This document shows positions 1 to 6,336 of a DNA stretch of 10,862 nucleotides, one piece after another. The position numbers and the translations under genes are program-made. The notes under the pieces are model-generated. The model was not told the origin of the DNA and did not search any database. It was given only the letters and a program-made list of their open reading frames with translations. Numbering within the stretch: position 1 is the stretch's first letter; each line of letters opens with the position of its first letter. The stretch is from an uncultured Burkholderiales bacterium (GTDB taxonomy: Bacteria; Pseudomonadota; Gammaproteobacteria; Burkholderiales; Burkholderiaceae_C), in the NCBI GenBank assembly GCA_903871865.1, contig CAIQIL010000490.1, positions 1 through 10,862 on the forward strand. Reading direction: 5' to 3'.

Positions 1-64
1 CTTTGTTGGAGTGCGGCGAAGAGCGGAAACCGTGCAGGTAGAGCAGGTGGGTGGGTGGCGTCAT
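1..64 (-). CDS. YqiA/YcfP-type alpha/beta-hydrolase esterase, 5' end only
   Basis: The minus strand reads from an ATG at 64-62 to the window edge with no stop, giving 21 residues that begin MTPPTHLLYLHGFRSSPHSN. The string LLYLHGFRSSP is the typical N-terminus of the YqiA/YcfP (UPF0227) family of small alpha/beta-fold esterases, where a beta strand leads into the oxyanion-hole HGF motif. The catalytic Ser, Asp and His lie outside the window. An in-frame ATG at 73-71 would add MRG. Neither start has a convincing Shine-Dalgarno sequence, and I prefer the inner one because family members usually begin shortly before the LLYLHGF strand. The gene lies 75 nt downstream of the phosphodiesterase stop on the same strand, with a hairpin between them. 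The family call rests on a short fragment. Confidence 0.72.
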   Translation of the reverse strand, partial: MTPPTHLLYLHGFRSSPHSNK

Positions 65-85
65 GCCCCGCATTGAACGCCCGCA

Positions 86-111
86 GGCGGTGACCCGTCA
101 AGGCCACCGCC
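86..111 (-). terminator. hairpin after the phosphodiesterase gene, possible weak terminator or attenuator
   Basis: In minus-strand RNA, GGCGGUGGCC pairs with GGUCACCGCC around a 6-nt loop, a 10-bp stem with one G-U pair. On the plus strand that position is an A-C mismatch, so the structure favours minus-strand transcripts. It starts about 29 nt after the phosphodiesterase stop and ends before the start of the YqiA-like gene. No run of U follows, so it is not a classic intrinsic terminator. It could slow polymerase, protect the 3' end or aid Rho-dependent termination. Confidence 0.35.
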
Positions 112-139
112 CGATGCCCGGTTCACAGGTGCGCGTGCC

Positions 140-1381
140 TCACTTCGCGATGAATGCGTCGCGTGCCTGGCGGCCCAGGAAGGGCTGGTCGGTGAAGAAG
201 CCGTCCATGCCCAGGCGCAGGAAGGCCTTGATTTGGCCGGCCAGGTCGCCCAAGTCTGCCGGGTTGCTGCTGCTGTCGAACTCGTTGGGCAGGAAGTTGT
301 TTTCGGCGCGGAAGGTCCAGCCGTGCACTTTCAGGCCCACGGCGTGCGCGTCGCTCACCAGGGTGGTGGGCGTGCCCAGCTTGCCACCGACCAGCGGGAT
401 CATCAGGTTGGTGTTGGCGCCCACGCCGGTGGCGTAGGTGGCGATCTCTTTCAGGCCTTCGGGCTTGGCCAGGTCGGCATAGGTGCGCTTGTCGCCGGCC
501 ACGGTGAAGTCATAAGGCTGGCCCGAACCGTTGAGCAGCTGGATCAGGGGCAGACGCGTTTGCGTGGCCAGGGCCTTGAGGTTGCCCACCTCGAAAGACT
601 GGATGAACACGGCGGCGTTGGGGCCGCGGTAGCCGTGGCGGTGCAGACTGCGCAGCAGCGGCTCTTCCAGCGAGAGGCGGATGCCGTCGAAGTAGGTCGG
701 GTGCTTGGTCTCGGGGTAGACGCCGATGGGCTTGACCTTGGCCGCGGCCTTGGGGCCCCCTTCGGCCAGGGCCTTCTGGCGGCGGCGCTCGTTGGCTTGG
801 TCCACCAGGTTCAGCACCTCTTCGATGGTGGGCACTTCGAACATGCGGTCGAAGCGGGTGTTGGCCACGCGCAGGCTGGGCAGGCGCTCCTTGGCGCGCA
901 GGGTCTTGAGCTCGGCCAGGGTGAAGTCTTCGGTGAACCAGCCGGTCAGGCTGACGCCGTCGATGACCTTGGTGGCCTTGCGGTCGGCGAATTCGGGGCG
1001 TTCGGCCACGTCGGTGGTGGCTTCGCGGATGCTGCCGTCGGCGTTGACGATGGCGATGGCGTTTTCATGGCGGGCCACCAGCACGCCGTCCTTCGTGCTG
1101 ACGAGGTCGGGCTCGACGTAGTCGGCGCCTTGCTCGATGGCCAGCCAGTAGGACATCAGCGTGTGCTCGGGCACGTAGCCGGAGGCGCCGCGGTGGCCGA
1201 TGACCAGGGGCGTGGCCACGGTGGGCTGCGAGCTGGCCTGGCGGGCGGCGTCGCTGGCGTCAGCGCCGTTGGCGGCATCGTGGGCCTGGCTGAGGTTGGC
1301 GCAGGCGGCCAGGGCCAAGGCGGCGATGGGGGCCATCAGGCCTGCGGTTGGACGGACATGGGCGGGCTGTTGGACGGACAT
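140..1381 (-). CDS. glpQ: Glycerophosphodiester phosphodiesterase, GlpQ-type lipoprotein
   Basis: This 413-residue protein hydrolyses glycerophosphodiesters to glycerol-3-phosphate and an alcohol, allowing scavenging of phosphate and glycerol from phospholipid head groups. The GDPD fold is clear: IGHRGASGYVPEHT (about residues 61-74) holds the HRG motif (H63, R64) and the E72 metal ligand. E90 and D92 lie in YVEPDL, and the second catalytic histidine is H105 in ARHE. Late motifs are FIQSFE, HGWTFR and DGFFTDQP. The N-terminus has a short basic stretch, a hydrophobic core and the lipobox L24-A25-A26-C27. C27 is followed by Ala-Asn, so outer-membrane sorting is likely. A low-complexity Ala/Asp tether (about 31-57) precedes the domain. 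E. coli GlpQ is about 358 residues and soluble periplasmic. The start is supported by an AGGAGAG Shine-Dalgarno 6 nt upstream. The gene is divergent from the secretion operon, which is preceded by a candidate Pho box. The exact substrate range is unknown. Confidence 0.93.
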   Translation of the reverse strand: MSVQQPAHVRPTAGLMAPIAALALAACANLSQAHDAANGADASDAARQASSQPTVATPLVIGHRGASGYVPEHTLMSYWLAIEQGADYVEPDLVSTKDGVLVARHENAIAIVNADGSIREATTDVAERPEFADRKATKVIDGVSLTGWFTEDFTLAELKTLRAKERLPSLRVANTRFDRMFEVPTIEEVLNLVDQANERRRQKALAEGGPKAAAKVKPIGVYPETKHPTYFDGIRLSLEEPLLRSLHRHGYRGPNAAVFIQSFEVGNLKALATQTRLPLIQLLNGSGQPYDFTVAGDKRTYADLAKPEGLKEIATYATGVGANTNLMIPLVGGKLGTPTTLVSDAHAVGLKVHGWTFRAENNFLPNEFDSSSNPADLGDLAGQIKAFLRLGMDGFFTDQPFLGRQARDAFIAK

Positions 1382-1383
1382 GG
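1347..1383. repeat. 15-bp direct repeat with 22-bp period over the phosphodiesterase start
   Basis: The sequence GTTGGACGGACATGG occurs perfectly at 1347-1361 and again at 1369-1383. The second copy contains the complement of the start codon of the phosphodiesterase. In the first copy the equivalent ATG is out of frame and its reading frame soon meets a stop. The pattern looks like a small tandem duplication that lengthened the signal-peptide n-region. Confidence 0.7.
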
Positions 1384-1387
1384 TGGG

Positions 1388-1394
1388 CTCTCCT
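1388..1394 (-). promoter_or_regulatory. Shine-Dalgarno site of the phosphodiesterase gene
   Basis: On the minus strand AGGAGAG lies 6 nt before the ATG at 1381-1379. It fixes the start against the internal in-frame ATG (residue 16), which would leave an n-region without basic residues. Confidence 0.75.
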
Positions 1395-1480
1395 GGGTTT
1401 TGCGTGTGGTGAAAACAAGGTGCCGAACCAGCCTAGGAGCGCCATGTGTCGCCTGCGTGAACGGGGGGATGCCGTGAGGC

Positions 1481-1498
1481 TTGTCACAAAGCTGTCAG
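1481..1498 (+). promoter_or_regulatory. Candidate Pho box (PhoB binding site) upstream of the secretion operon
   Basis: The 18-nt TTGTCACAAAGCTGTCAG consists of two 7-nt half-sites, TTGTCAC and CTGTCAG, separated by the 4-nt spacer AAAG, for an 11-nt period. The PhoB consensus is a direct repeat of CTGTCAT around an A/T-rich 4-nt spacer. The E. coli phoA box has the same architecture, with half-sites CTGTCAT and TTGTCAC and the same AAAG spacer. The repeats read left to right, so the site faces gspG, whose ATG lies 67 nt past the box. A -10-like hexamer follows after 11 nt, the expected geometry because PhoB substitutes for a -35 element. No mirrored Pho box facing the phosphodiesterase was found. 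PhoB control is inferred from this match only. Confidence 0.68.
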
Positions 1499-1509
1499 GG
1501 ATAGCCCAA

Positions 1510-1515
1510 TAGGAT
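1510..1515 (+). promoter_or_regulatory. Candidate -10 element of the secretion operon promoter
   Basis: TAGGAT matches four of six bases of TATAAT and begins 11 nt after the end of the candidate Pho box, close to the 10-nt spacing in E. coli phoA. No good -35 hexamer sits 16-18 nt upstream, as expected for an activator-dependent promoter. The transcription start would fall near 1521-1523, giving a leader of about 45 nt. Confidence 0.45.
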
Positions 1516-1549
1516 CACGTCCATTGCGTCGCCAGGCTTTGGCGTCGTT

Positions 1550-1556
1550 GGAAGGA
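1550..1556 (+). promoter_or_regulatory. Shine-Dalgarno site of gspG
   Basis: GGAAGGA lies 9 nt before the ATG at 1566. It selects this start over an upstream in-frame TTG at 1524 that has no comparable site and would fall at the inferred transcription start. Confidence 0.65.
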
Positions 1557-1565
1557 TCTCCCCCG

Positions 1566-2042
1566 ATGAACACGTGTCAAGCGCCCCGCAGTCGGGTGCG
1601 GTCTGAACTCGTCCCTGTTGTTTCTGGCGTGCTTCCCCGCACGCAGCGCGGCTTCACCCTGCTCGAACTGCTGGTGGTGCTCGTCATCATCGGTTTGCTC
1701 GCAGGCTATGTGGGCCCGCAGTTCTTCAAGCAGATCGGCAAGTCCGAAACCAAGACTGCCGCCGCTCAGATCGACGGCCTGGGCAAGGCGCTCGACCAGT
1801 ACCGCCTGGACACCGGCCACTACCCCAGCACCGAGCAGGGCCTGGCCGCGTTGTGGGTCAAGCCCGCCGACGAATCCCGCTGGTGGGGCCCTTACCTGCG
1901 CAAGGCCGTGCCCAAAGACCCCTGGGGCCGCGAGTACCAGTACAAGGCCCCTGGCGAGCACGGCGATTACGACGTCTATTCGCTGGGCAAGGATGGCCGC
2001 GAAGGCGGTGACGGCGAAGACCAGGACATCACCAATTGGTGA
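1566..2042 (+). CDS. gspG: Type II secretion major pseudopilin GspG
   Basis: This 158-residue prepilin is processed to a subunit of the periplasmic pseudopilus that pushes substrates through the secretin. A long leader (1-29) ends in TQRG. The peptidase should cut between G29 and F30, leaving a mature N-terminus FTLLELLVVLVIIGLLAGYV with the conserved Glu at +5 (E34) and the hydrophobic alpha-1 helix. The mature length, about 129 residues, is normal for GspG. Family motifs follow in order: TGHYPSTEQGLAAL, WGPYL, PKDPWGREYQYKAPGEHG and the acidic C-terminal loop YSLGKDGREGGDGEDQDI before a terminal Trp. That Asp/Glu-rich loop corresponds to the calcium-binding site of known GspG proteins, so calcium binding is likely. 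It is the first gene of the operon, 5 nt before gspF, and should be the gene most directly driven by the candidate Pho promoter. The N-terminal leader is longer than usual. Confidence 0.96.
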   Translation: MNTCQAPRSRVRSELVPVVSGVLPRTQRGFTLLELLVVLVIIGLLAGYVGPQFFKQIGKSETKTAAAQIDGLGKALDQYRLDTGHYPSTEQGLAALWVKPADESRWWGPYLRKAVPKDPWGREYQYKAPGEHGDYDVYSLGKDGREGGDGEDQDITNW

Positions 2043-2043
2043 T
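2028..2043. repeat. 16-bp perfect palindrome at the gspG/gspF junction
   Basis: ATCACCAATTGGTGAT is its own reverse complement. It covers the last codons and stop of gspG and ends 4 nt before the gspF ATG at 2048. As RNA it can form a 6-bp stem with an AAUU loop that buries GGUGA, the only Shine-Dalgarno-like string for gspF. Ribosomes finishing gspG would melt it, which suggests translational coupling. Part of the palindrome follows simply from the conserved Ile-Thr-Asn-Trp-stop ending. Confidence 0.6.
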
Positions 2044-2047
2044 CGCC

Positions 2048-3223
2048 ATGAGCCGCACGCCTGTCTCGACCGTTGCCCGACCTGCTGCTGACACCCCTGT
2101 GCCCCGCTCGCGTCGGCTGGCTGCGGTGTCAGCGTCGGCGCAAGGCCGCCCAGGCCTGTTGCAGCGCCTGCAGGGGCAGCAGGTGTCGCAGCGCCGTGTC
2201 GAGTTCCCCCGCCGCCTGTTCTGCCAGGAACTGGCCGTGCTGCTGGACGCGGGCATCCCGCTCTACGAGGCCATCGCCACGCTGTGCGAGAAGGAAGAGT
2301 CGGCCGATGTGGCGCGCGTGCTGAACTCGCTGACCACCGACCTGTCCGAGGGCCGCACCCTGTCGCAGGCCATGCGCCAGCAGCCGCAGGCCTTCAGTTC
2401 GCTCTTGATCGCGTCCATCGAAGCCAGCCAGCGCACGGGCCAGACGGCCGAGGCGCTGCGACAACATGCGGCTTACCTGACGTGGTTGACGGGCTTGCGC
2501 GACAAGCTGGTCAGCGCGGCCATCTACCCGGCCATCCTGATCGGCGCGAGCCTGGTCGTCATCAGTTTCCTGACCGTGTTCGTGGTGCCGCGCTTCGCCG
2601 ACATCTACGAGGGCATGGGCGGCGAGATGCCCTGGGCCTCGGCCGTGTTGCTGGGCATCGGCAAGGGCGTGGGCGACCACCCCTGGTTGACGCTGGGCGG
2701 CCTGGTCGGTGTGGGCATGGCCATCGCGGCGGCCTGGAAGGCCCCGGTGGTGCGCGCGGCGGTGTCGGAGCGCCTGTGGCGCACGCCGGTCATCGGCCCG
2801 CGCCTGCGCTTGATCGAGCTGGCTTCGCTCTACCGCACGCTGGGCCTGTTGTTGCAAGCCGGCGTGGCCGTGGTGCCGGCGCTCGAAGCCTCGCTGGAGT
2901 TGGTCGGGCCTTCGCTGCGCCCCTCGATGACCCAGGCCACGCGCCGCGTGCGCGAAGGCTCCCGCCTGTCGGACGCGCTGCAGCGCCACCACCTGACCAC
3001 GCCGGTGTCCGTGCGCATGATGCGCGTGGGCGAGCAGACGGGTGAGCTCGGCCCCATGCTGGAGCGCGCCGCCACCTTTTATGACGAAGAACTCGCCCGC
3101 TTCACCGAGTGGGTCGGCAAGGTGGTGAGCCCCGCGCTCATGCTCATCATGGGCGTGCTGATCGGCGGCATCGTGGTGTTGATGTACCTGCCCATCTTCC
3201 AGGTGGCGGACCAGATCCAATGA
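2048..3223 (+). CDS. gspF: Type II secretion inner-membrane platform protein GspF
   Basis: This 391-residue polytopic protein is the platform that links the GspE ATPase to pseudopilus growth. Two T2SSF cytoplasmic domains are visible. The first starts at FCQELAVLLDAGIPLYEAI (about 58-76) and the second at LYRTLGLLLQAGVAVVPALE (261-280), with GEQTGELGPMLERAATFYDE (328-347) near the end of the second. Membrane segments are predicted at about 160-181, 212-230 and 361-382, the usual GspF/PilC topology. The first 50 residues are Arg/Ala/Ser-rich and lack the recognisable small N-terminal domain (Tyr-rich strand, 'G...G.i.A.s...A...L') of typical GspF. The ATG at 2048 is chosen; an in-frame TTG at 2036 and GTG at 2039 overlap the gspG stop and are alternatives. 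The gene is followed 13 nt later by gspE. Confidence 0.95.
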   Translation: MSRTPVSTVARPAADTPVPRSRRLAAVSASAQGRPGLLQRLQGQQVSQRRVEFPRRLFCQELAVLLDAGIPLYEAIATLCEKEESADVARVLNSLTTDLSEGRTLSQAMRQQPQAFSSLLIASIEASQRTGQTAEALRQHAAYLTWLTGLRDKLVSAAIYPAILIGASLVVISFLTVFVVPRFADIYEGMGGEMPWASAVLLGIGKGVGDHPWLTLGGLVGVGMAIAAAWKAPVVRAAVSERLWRTPVIGPRLRLIELASLYRTLGLLLQAGVAVVPALEASLELVGPSLRPSMTQATRRVREGSRLSDALQRHHLTTPVSVRMMRVGEQTGELGPMLERAATFYDEELARFTEWVGKVVSPALMLIMGVLIGGIVVLMYLPIFQVADQIQ

Positions 3224-3236
3224 CGGGGGCCACACC

Positions 3237-4844
3237 ATGAGCGCACAACTGCAAAGCAATGGCCAGCCCGAAGGCAGCAACGTGCTGCCGCTCGACGGCA
3301 TGTTGAACTGGGTGCCCGACTGGCGCGTCTGGCCCCTGGCGCGGGCCTTGCGCCTGCGCGTGGTGGTCGCCCGTGACGGCGACGGTGAACGCGATGCCAG
3401 CGATGCCGGCCACCTCTGGGCCCTGACCCCGCACACCGACGACGTGCTGCTGCGCGAGGCCGTGGGCCGCGCCGTGCCGCAGCCGCTGCGCTGGCGCCAC
3501 GTCGAGGAAGACACGCTGGGCCTGTGGCTGGCGCAAGGCGAGCAGGCCTTCGAGGCCCGCGGCACGCTGTTCGATGTCGAAGGCGCTGTGGGTGGTGCGG
3601 AAGGCGGTGCCGAGGTGCACGCCCTGTCGGTGGACACCATCACGCGCGAGACCAGCCAGGTCGTGCGCATGCTCGACGCCACGCTGTTCGATGCGCTCAA
3701 GGCCCAGGCCAGCGACTTGCACCTGGAATCGACCGCCACCGGCATGGTGATTCGCCACCGGCTGGACGGCGTCATGGTGCACGTGGGCGATGTGGGTTCG
3801 CGCGAAGTGGCCGAACAACTCGTGTCGCGCCTGAAAGTGATGGCCGAGCTGGACATCGGCGAGAGGCGCCTGCCGCAGGACGGCCGCTTCAAGCTGCGCG
3901 TGCAGCAGTCGGCCGACAGCGGTGTGCGCGAGGTGGACTTCCGCGTCTCCATCATGCCCAGCAGCTTTGGCGAAGACGCTGTGCTGCGCATCCTGGACCG
4001 CTCGCGCCTGTCGGAGGAGTCCACCGCGCTGAGCCTGGAAGGCCTGGGCTTCGACGCCGACGACGCCACCGTGGTGCGCCGCCTGGCCAGCAAGCCCTAC
4101 GGCATGCTGCTGGTCACCGGCCCGACCGGCAGCGGCAAGACGACGACGCTGTACGCCGTGGTCCAGGAGATCAACACCGGCGACGACAAGATCATCACCA
4201 TCGAAGACCCGGTCGAGTACCAGCTCGGCGGCGTGGTGCAGATCCCCGTCAACGAGAAGAAGGGCCTGACCTTTGCGCGCGGCCTGCGCAGCATCCTGCG
4301 CCACGACCCGGACCGCGTGATGGTCGGTGAGATCCGCGATGCCGAGACGGCCCAGATCGCCTCGCAAGCCGCGCTGACCGGCCACTTGGTGCTGTCCACC
4401 ATCCACGCCAACAACGTCTTCGACGTGGTCGGCCGCTTCATGCACATGGGCGTGGACCTCTACAACATGGTGTCGGCGCTCAACGGCGTCGTGGCCCAGC
4501 GCCTGATGCGCAAGCTGTGCACGCACTGCGCCGTGTCCTGGCAGCCCAGTGCGCTGGACCTCAAGGCCGCGCAGCTGCCGCTGGACACGCACGGCACCTT
4601 CTTCAAAGCCGTGGGTTGCGCGCATTGCCGCGACACCGGCTACCGCGGTCGCAAGGCCGTCACCGAAATCCTGCTCATGGACGACACCCTGCGCGACCTC
4701 ATTGTCACCCGCGCCTCGCTCATCAAGATCAAGGCCCATGCGCGCGCCAGCGGCACCCGGCTGTTGCGCGAATCGGCCCTGGCCTGCGTGCAGCGCGGCG
4801 AGTCCACGCTGGAAGAACTCAACCGCGTCACGCTGGCGGAATGA
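3237..4844 (+). CDS. gspE: Type II secretion assembly ATPase GspE
   Basis: This 535-residue cytoplasmic hexameric ATPase of the GspE/PilB family powers pseudopilus assembly. The first ~150 residues form a divergent N-terminal domain, probably the contact with the PilM/GspL-like protein. The catalytic part is well conserved: the ASDLHLE and RHRLDG motifs of the N2 domain, Walker A GPTGSGKT (295-302), Asp box TIEDPVEY with E323 and D324, Walker B around VGEIRDAET (E365), and His box TGHLVLSTIHANN (H383). Two CxxC pairs, C428/C431 and C461/C464, make the tetracysteine zinc-binding domain found in GspE and most PilB-type extension ATPases but not in PilT retraction ATPases. All residues needed for activity appear intact. 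Its stop overlaps the next start as ATGA. No PilT-like retraction ATPase is in the window, which fits a secretion pseudopilus more than a twitching pilus. Confidence 0.97.
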   Translation: MSAQLQSNGQPEGSNVLPLDGMLNWVPDWRVWPLARALRLRVVVARDGDGERDASDAGHLWALTPHTDDVLLREAVGRAVPQPLRWRHVEEDTLGLWLAQGEQAFEARGTLFDVEGAVGGAEGGAEVHALSVDTITRETSQVVRMLDATLFDALKAQASDLHLESTATGMVIRHRLDGVMVHVGDVGSREVAEQLVSRLKVMAELDIGERRLPQDGRFKLRVQQSADSGVREVDFRVSIMPSSFGEDAVLRILDRSRLSEESTALSLEGLGFDADDATVVRRLASKPYGMLLVTGPTGSGKTTTLYAVVQEINTGDDKIITIEDPVEYQLGGVVQIPVNEKKGLTFARGLRSILRHDPDRVMVGEIRDAETAQIASQAALTGHLVLSTIHANNVFDVVGRFMHMGVDLYNMVSALNGVVAQRLMRKLCTHCAVSWQPSALDLKAAQLPLDTHGTFFKAVGCAHCRDTGYRGRKAVTEILLMDDTLRDLIVTRASLIKIKAHARASGTRLLRESALACVQRGESTLEELNRVTLAE

Positions 4845-5707
4845 GCATGGCCGTGCAAGCAGTGTCCCCCCGCGGTGCTGGCATCGCCACAGAGGCGGCG
4901 GCCGATGCCGGCTGGCAAGCCAGCCTGGGCCAGCAGCTGCGGCGCCAGTGGCGTCGCCTGCAAGCCCGCCTGCGCAGCACCTGGCAGCCCGTGACGGTGG
5001 CCTTGCTCGCGCCGCCCCACGTGCCGGGCGATGCCGCCGCCATCGATGTGGCGCTGGACGCCTTCGATGCCTGGGCCGCCGAGCACGAAGGCGTGAGCCT
5101 GGCCGTGCAGCTGTCCAGCCGGTGGTTGCTGTGCTGTGCCACGCCCGAGGCCGCCAACAGCGCGCAAGCGCGCGAACTGGCGCAGCAGCAGTGGGCGCAT
5201 TACTTCGGCCTGGAAGCCGAGCAACTGAGCGCCGAGTGGCAGACCGTGGACGTGTTGCACAGTGGTGCCCGGGCTGCGGCCCAGGGCGACGTGAAGCTGG
5301 TGTGCGCCGTGCCCCGCGCCCTGATCGACGGCCTGAAAGACGTGGCCCGCGAGCGTGGCCTGCAACTGCAAGCCGCCATGCCCTGGTGGGCCGAAGGCCT
5401 GCAGGCCGCTTTGGCCGCAGATGCCGCCGCGCTGCCTGCCCCCACCCAGCCCGAAGGCAGCACCCGCGCCTGGGCCTGGGCCGAGCCGGGCTTGCTGACC
5501 CAGGTGCAGGCCGAGGTGCGCGAAGGCCGTTGGGTGCTGACGCGCTGGTGGTCCGAGCTGGCATCGGGGCTGTCGTCCGAGGGGCGCGCCGAGTCCGGGC
5601 CCTTGCCCGAGACCGTGGCCGCCCTGACCCCGCCCGAGCCGGGTGCTTGGGTGTGGCCGCTGACCTCGGTGCCGTCCCTGGCATCCGAACAAGGGGAGGC
5701 TGCATGA
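4841..5707 (+). CDS. PilM/GspL-like cytoplasmic platform protein, divergent
   Basis: The 288-residue protein has no signal peptide or membrane segment. It occupies the place of PilM (type IV pili) or the cytoplasmic part of GspL, between the ATPase and the PilN-like gene. The N-terminus is basic and may be coiled (about 30-47). The central section has alternating strand and helix patterns such as GVSLAVQLSSRWLLCCA (84-100) and DVKLVCAVPRALIDGLKDVA (150-169), then GLQLQAAMPWWAEGL (173-187). The last of these resembles the 'role of the aged actin-like second lobe' segment seen in PilM/MshI proteins. The usual PilM length is about 350 residues and I see no actin-type nucleotide-binding motif, so it may be a reduced, nucleotide-free version. 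The start ATG at 4841 overlaps the gspE stop (ATGA); an ATG at 4847, with GGCGGA 6 nt upstream, is an equally good alternative. Family assignment comes mainly from position and weak sequence pattern. Confidence 0.72.
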   Translation: MSMAVQAVSPRGAGIATEAAADAGWQASLGQQLRRQWRRLQARLRSTWQPVTVALLAPPHVPGDAAAIDVALDAFDAWAAEHEGVSLAVQLSSRWLLCCATPEAANSAQARELAQQQWAHYFGLEAEQLSAEWQTVDVLHSGARAAAQGDVKLVCAVPRALIDGLKDVARERGLQLQAAMPWWAEGLQAALAADAAALPAPTQPEGSTRAWAWAEPGLLTQVQAEVREGRWVLTRWWSELASGLSSEGRAESGPLPETVAALTPPEPGAWVWPLTSVPSLASEQGEAA

Positions 5708-6336
5708 GCGTGCTTCGCCCCTCCCTGCACCAAGCACCCCGCCGCCACGAAGGCTGGGCCGAGGGCCTGAACTTCCTGGGCCCGCGCGTGCGCACCAGCT
5801 TCTGGGGCTGGGCCTTGCTGGCCCTGGGCGTGGTCGCGGCCTTGCATGCGGCCGACCGCGCGGCCGCCGTGCAGGACGAACTCACCGAGGCCCAGGCCGT
5901 GGTCAAGCGCCTGCAGCGTGGCGAGCGCCAGGTCAGCGTGCAGGCCCAGGCAGCCTCGGCCGCCCAGGCCACGCAGGCCGCCAGCGCGCCCGAACTGAAG
6001 GAAGAGGGCTGGCGCCACGCCGCCCAGCTCGCCCAGTGGCTGGGCTTCCCCTGGGCCGACACGCTCGACCACATCGACGCCGCCTCGCTCCAGCACAAGG
6101 CGGTGCTGGCGCAGTTCAGCCTCGACCTGGCCACCCTGGCCAGCAACGAAGGCGTGCAGCCCGACCTCAAGCTGCAGGCCGCCGTCATCGACGACACTGC
6201 TGCCCTGCAGTGGCTGGAAGCCTTGGGGCCACAAGCCATGCTGCGCGCCCGCGAGCCGCTCAACGCGCCCTTCCTGACCTCACAAGGCCGCTACGCCTGG
6301 CGCCTGGACGTGGTCACCACCGGGGGCACGCCATGA
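5704..6336 (+). CDS. PilN-like inner-membrane assembly protein
   Basis: The 210-residue protein is a bitopic membrane protein. A cytoplasmic N-terminus contains LNFLGPR (22-28), which resembles the INLLP-type motif that PilN uses to bind PilM. A single membrane segment spans about 33-50. A charged, Ala/Gln-rich helix likely to be coiled coil follows (about 53-110). The C-terminal portion (about 113-207) is sized for the ferredoxin-like fold of PilN or the periplasmic domain of GspL. Together with the preceding gene it would equal a split GspL. The start overlaps the previous stop as ATGA, and GGGGAGG lies 4 nt upstream. Its stop again overlaps the next start as ATGA. No enzymatic motif is visible, so the role is structural. 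Assignment rests on topology, size and gene order. Confidence 0.75.
   Translation: MSVLRPSLHQAPRRHEGWAEGLNFLGPRVRTSFWGWALLALGVVAALHAADRAAAVQDELTEAQAVVKRLQRGERQVSVQAQAASAAQATQAASAPELKEEGWRHAAQLAQWLGFPWADTLDHIDAASLQHKAVLAQFSLDLATLASNEGVQPDLKLQAAVIDDTAALQWLEALGPQAMLRAREPLNAPFLTSQGRYAWRLDVVTTGGTP

Noticed and set aside
1..93. Plus-strand frames open from the window start, such as the one ending at 91-93
   Set aside because: They could be the tail of an upstream gene, but the minus strand shows a recognisable LLYLHGF esterase start over the same bases, which explains the region better.
233..1477. A 414-codon plus-strand open frame opposite the phosphodiesterase
   Set aside because: It is a Gly/Val/His-rich shadow of a gene with a Shine-Dalgarno site, signal peptide and catalytic motifs on the other strand.
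1395..1480. Promoter for the phosphodiesterase on the minus strand
   Set aside because: I looked for -35/-10 pairs and for a mirrored Pho box. The best pair (TTCACG and TAGGCT) has a spacing of about 20 nt and weak hexamers, so I do not call it. The gene must have a promoter here, but I cannot place it.
3147..6263. A very long open frame (over 1000 codons) on the minus strand opposite gspE and the platform genes
   Set aside because: It lies antisense to genes with clear motifs and their tight overlaps. Its Arg/Ser/Ala- and His/Gly/Gln-rich translation is what the complement of G+C-rich coding DNA gives. No family motif is seen.
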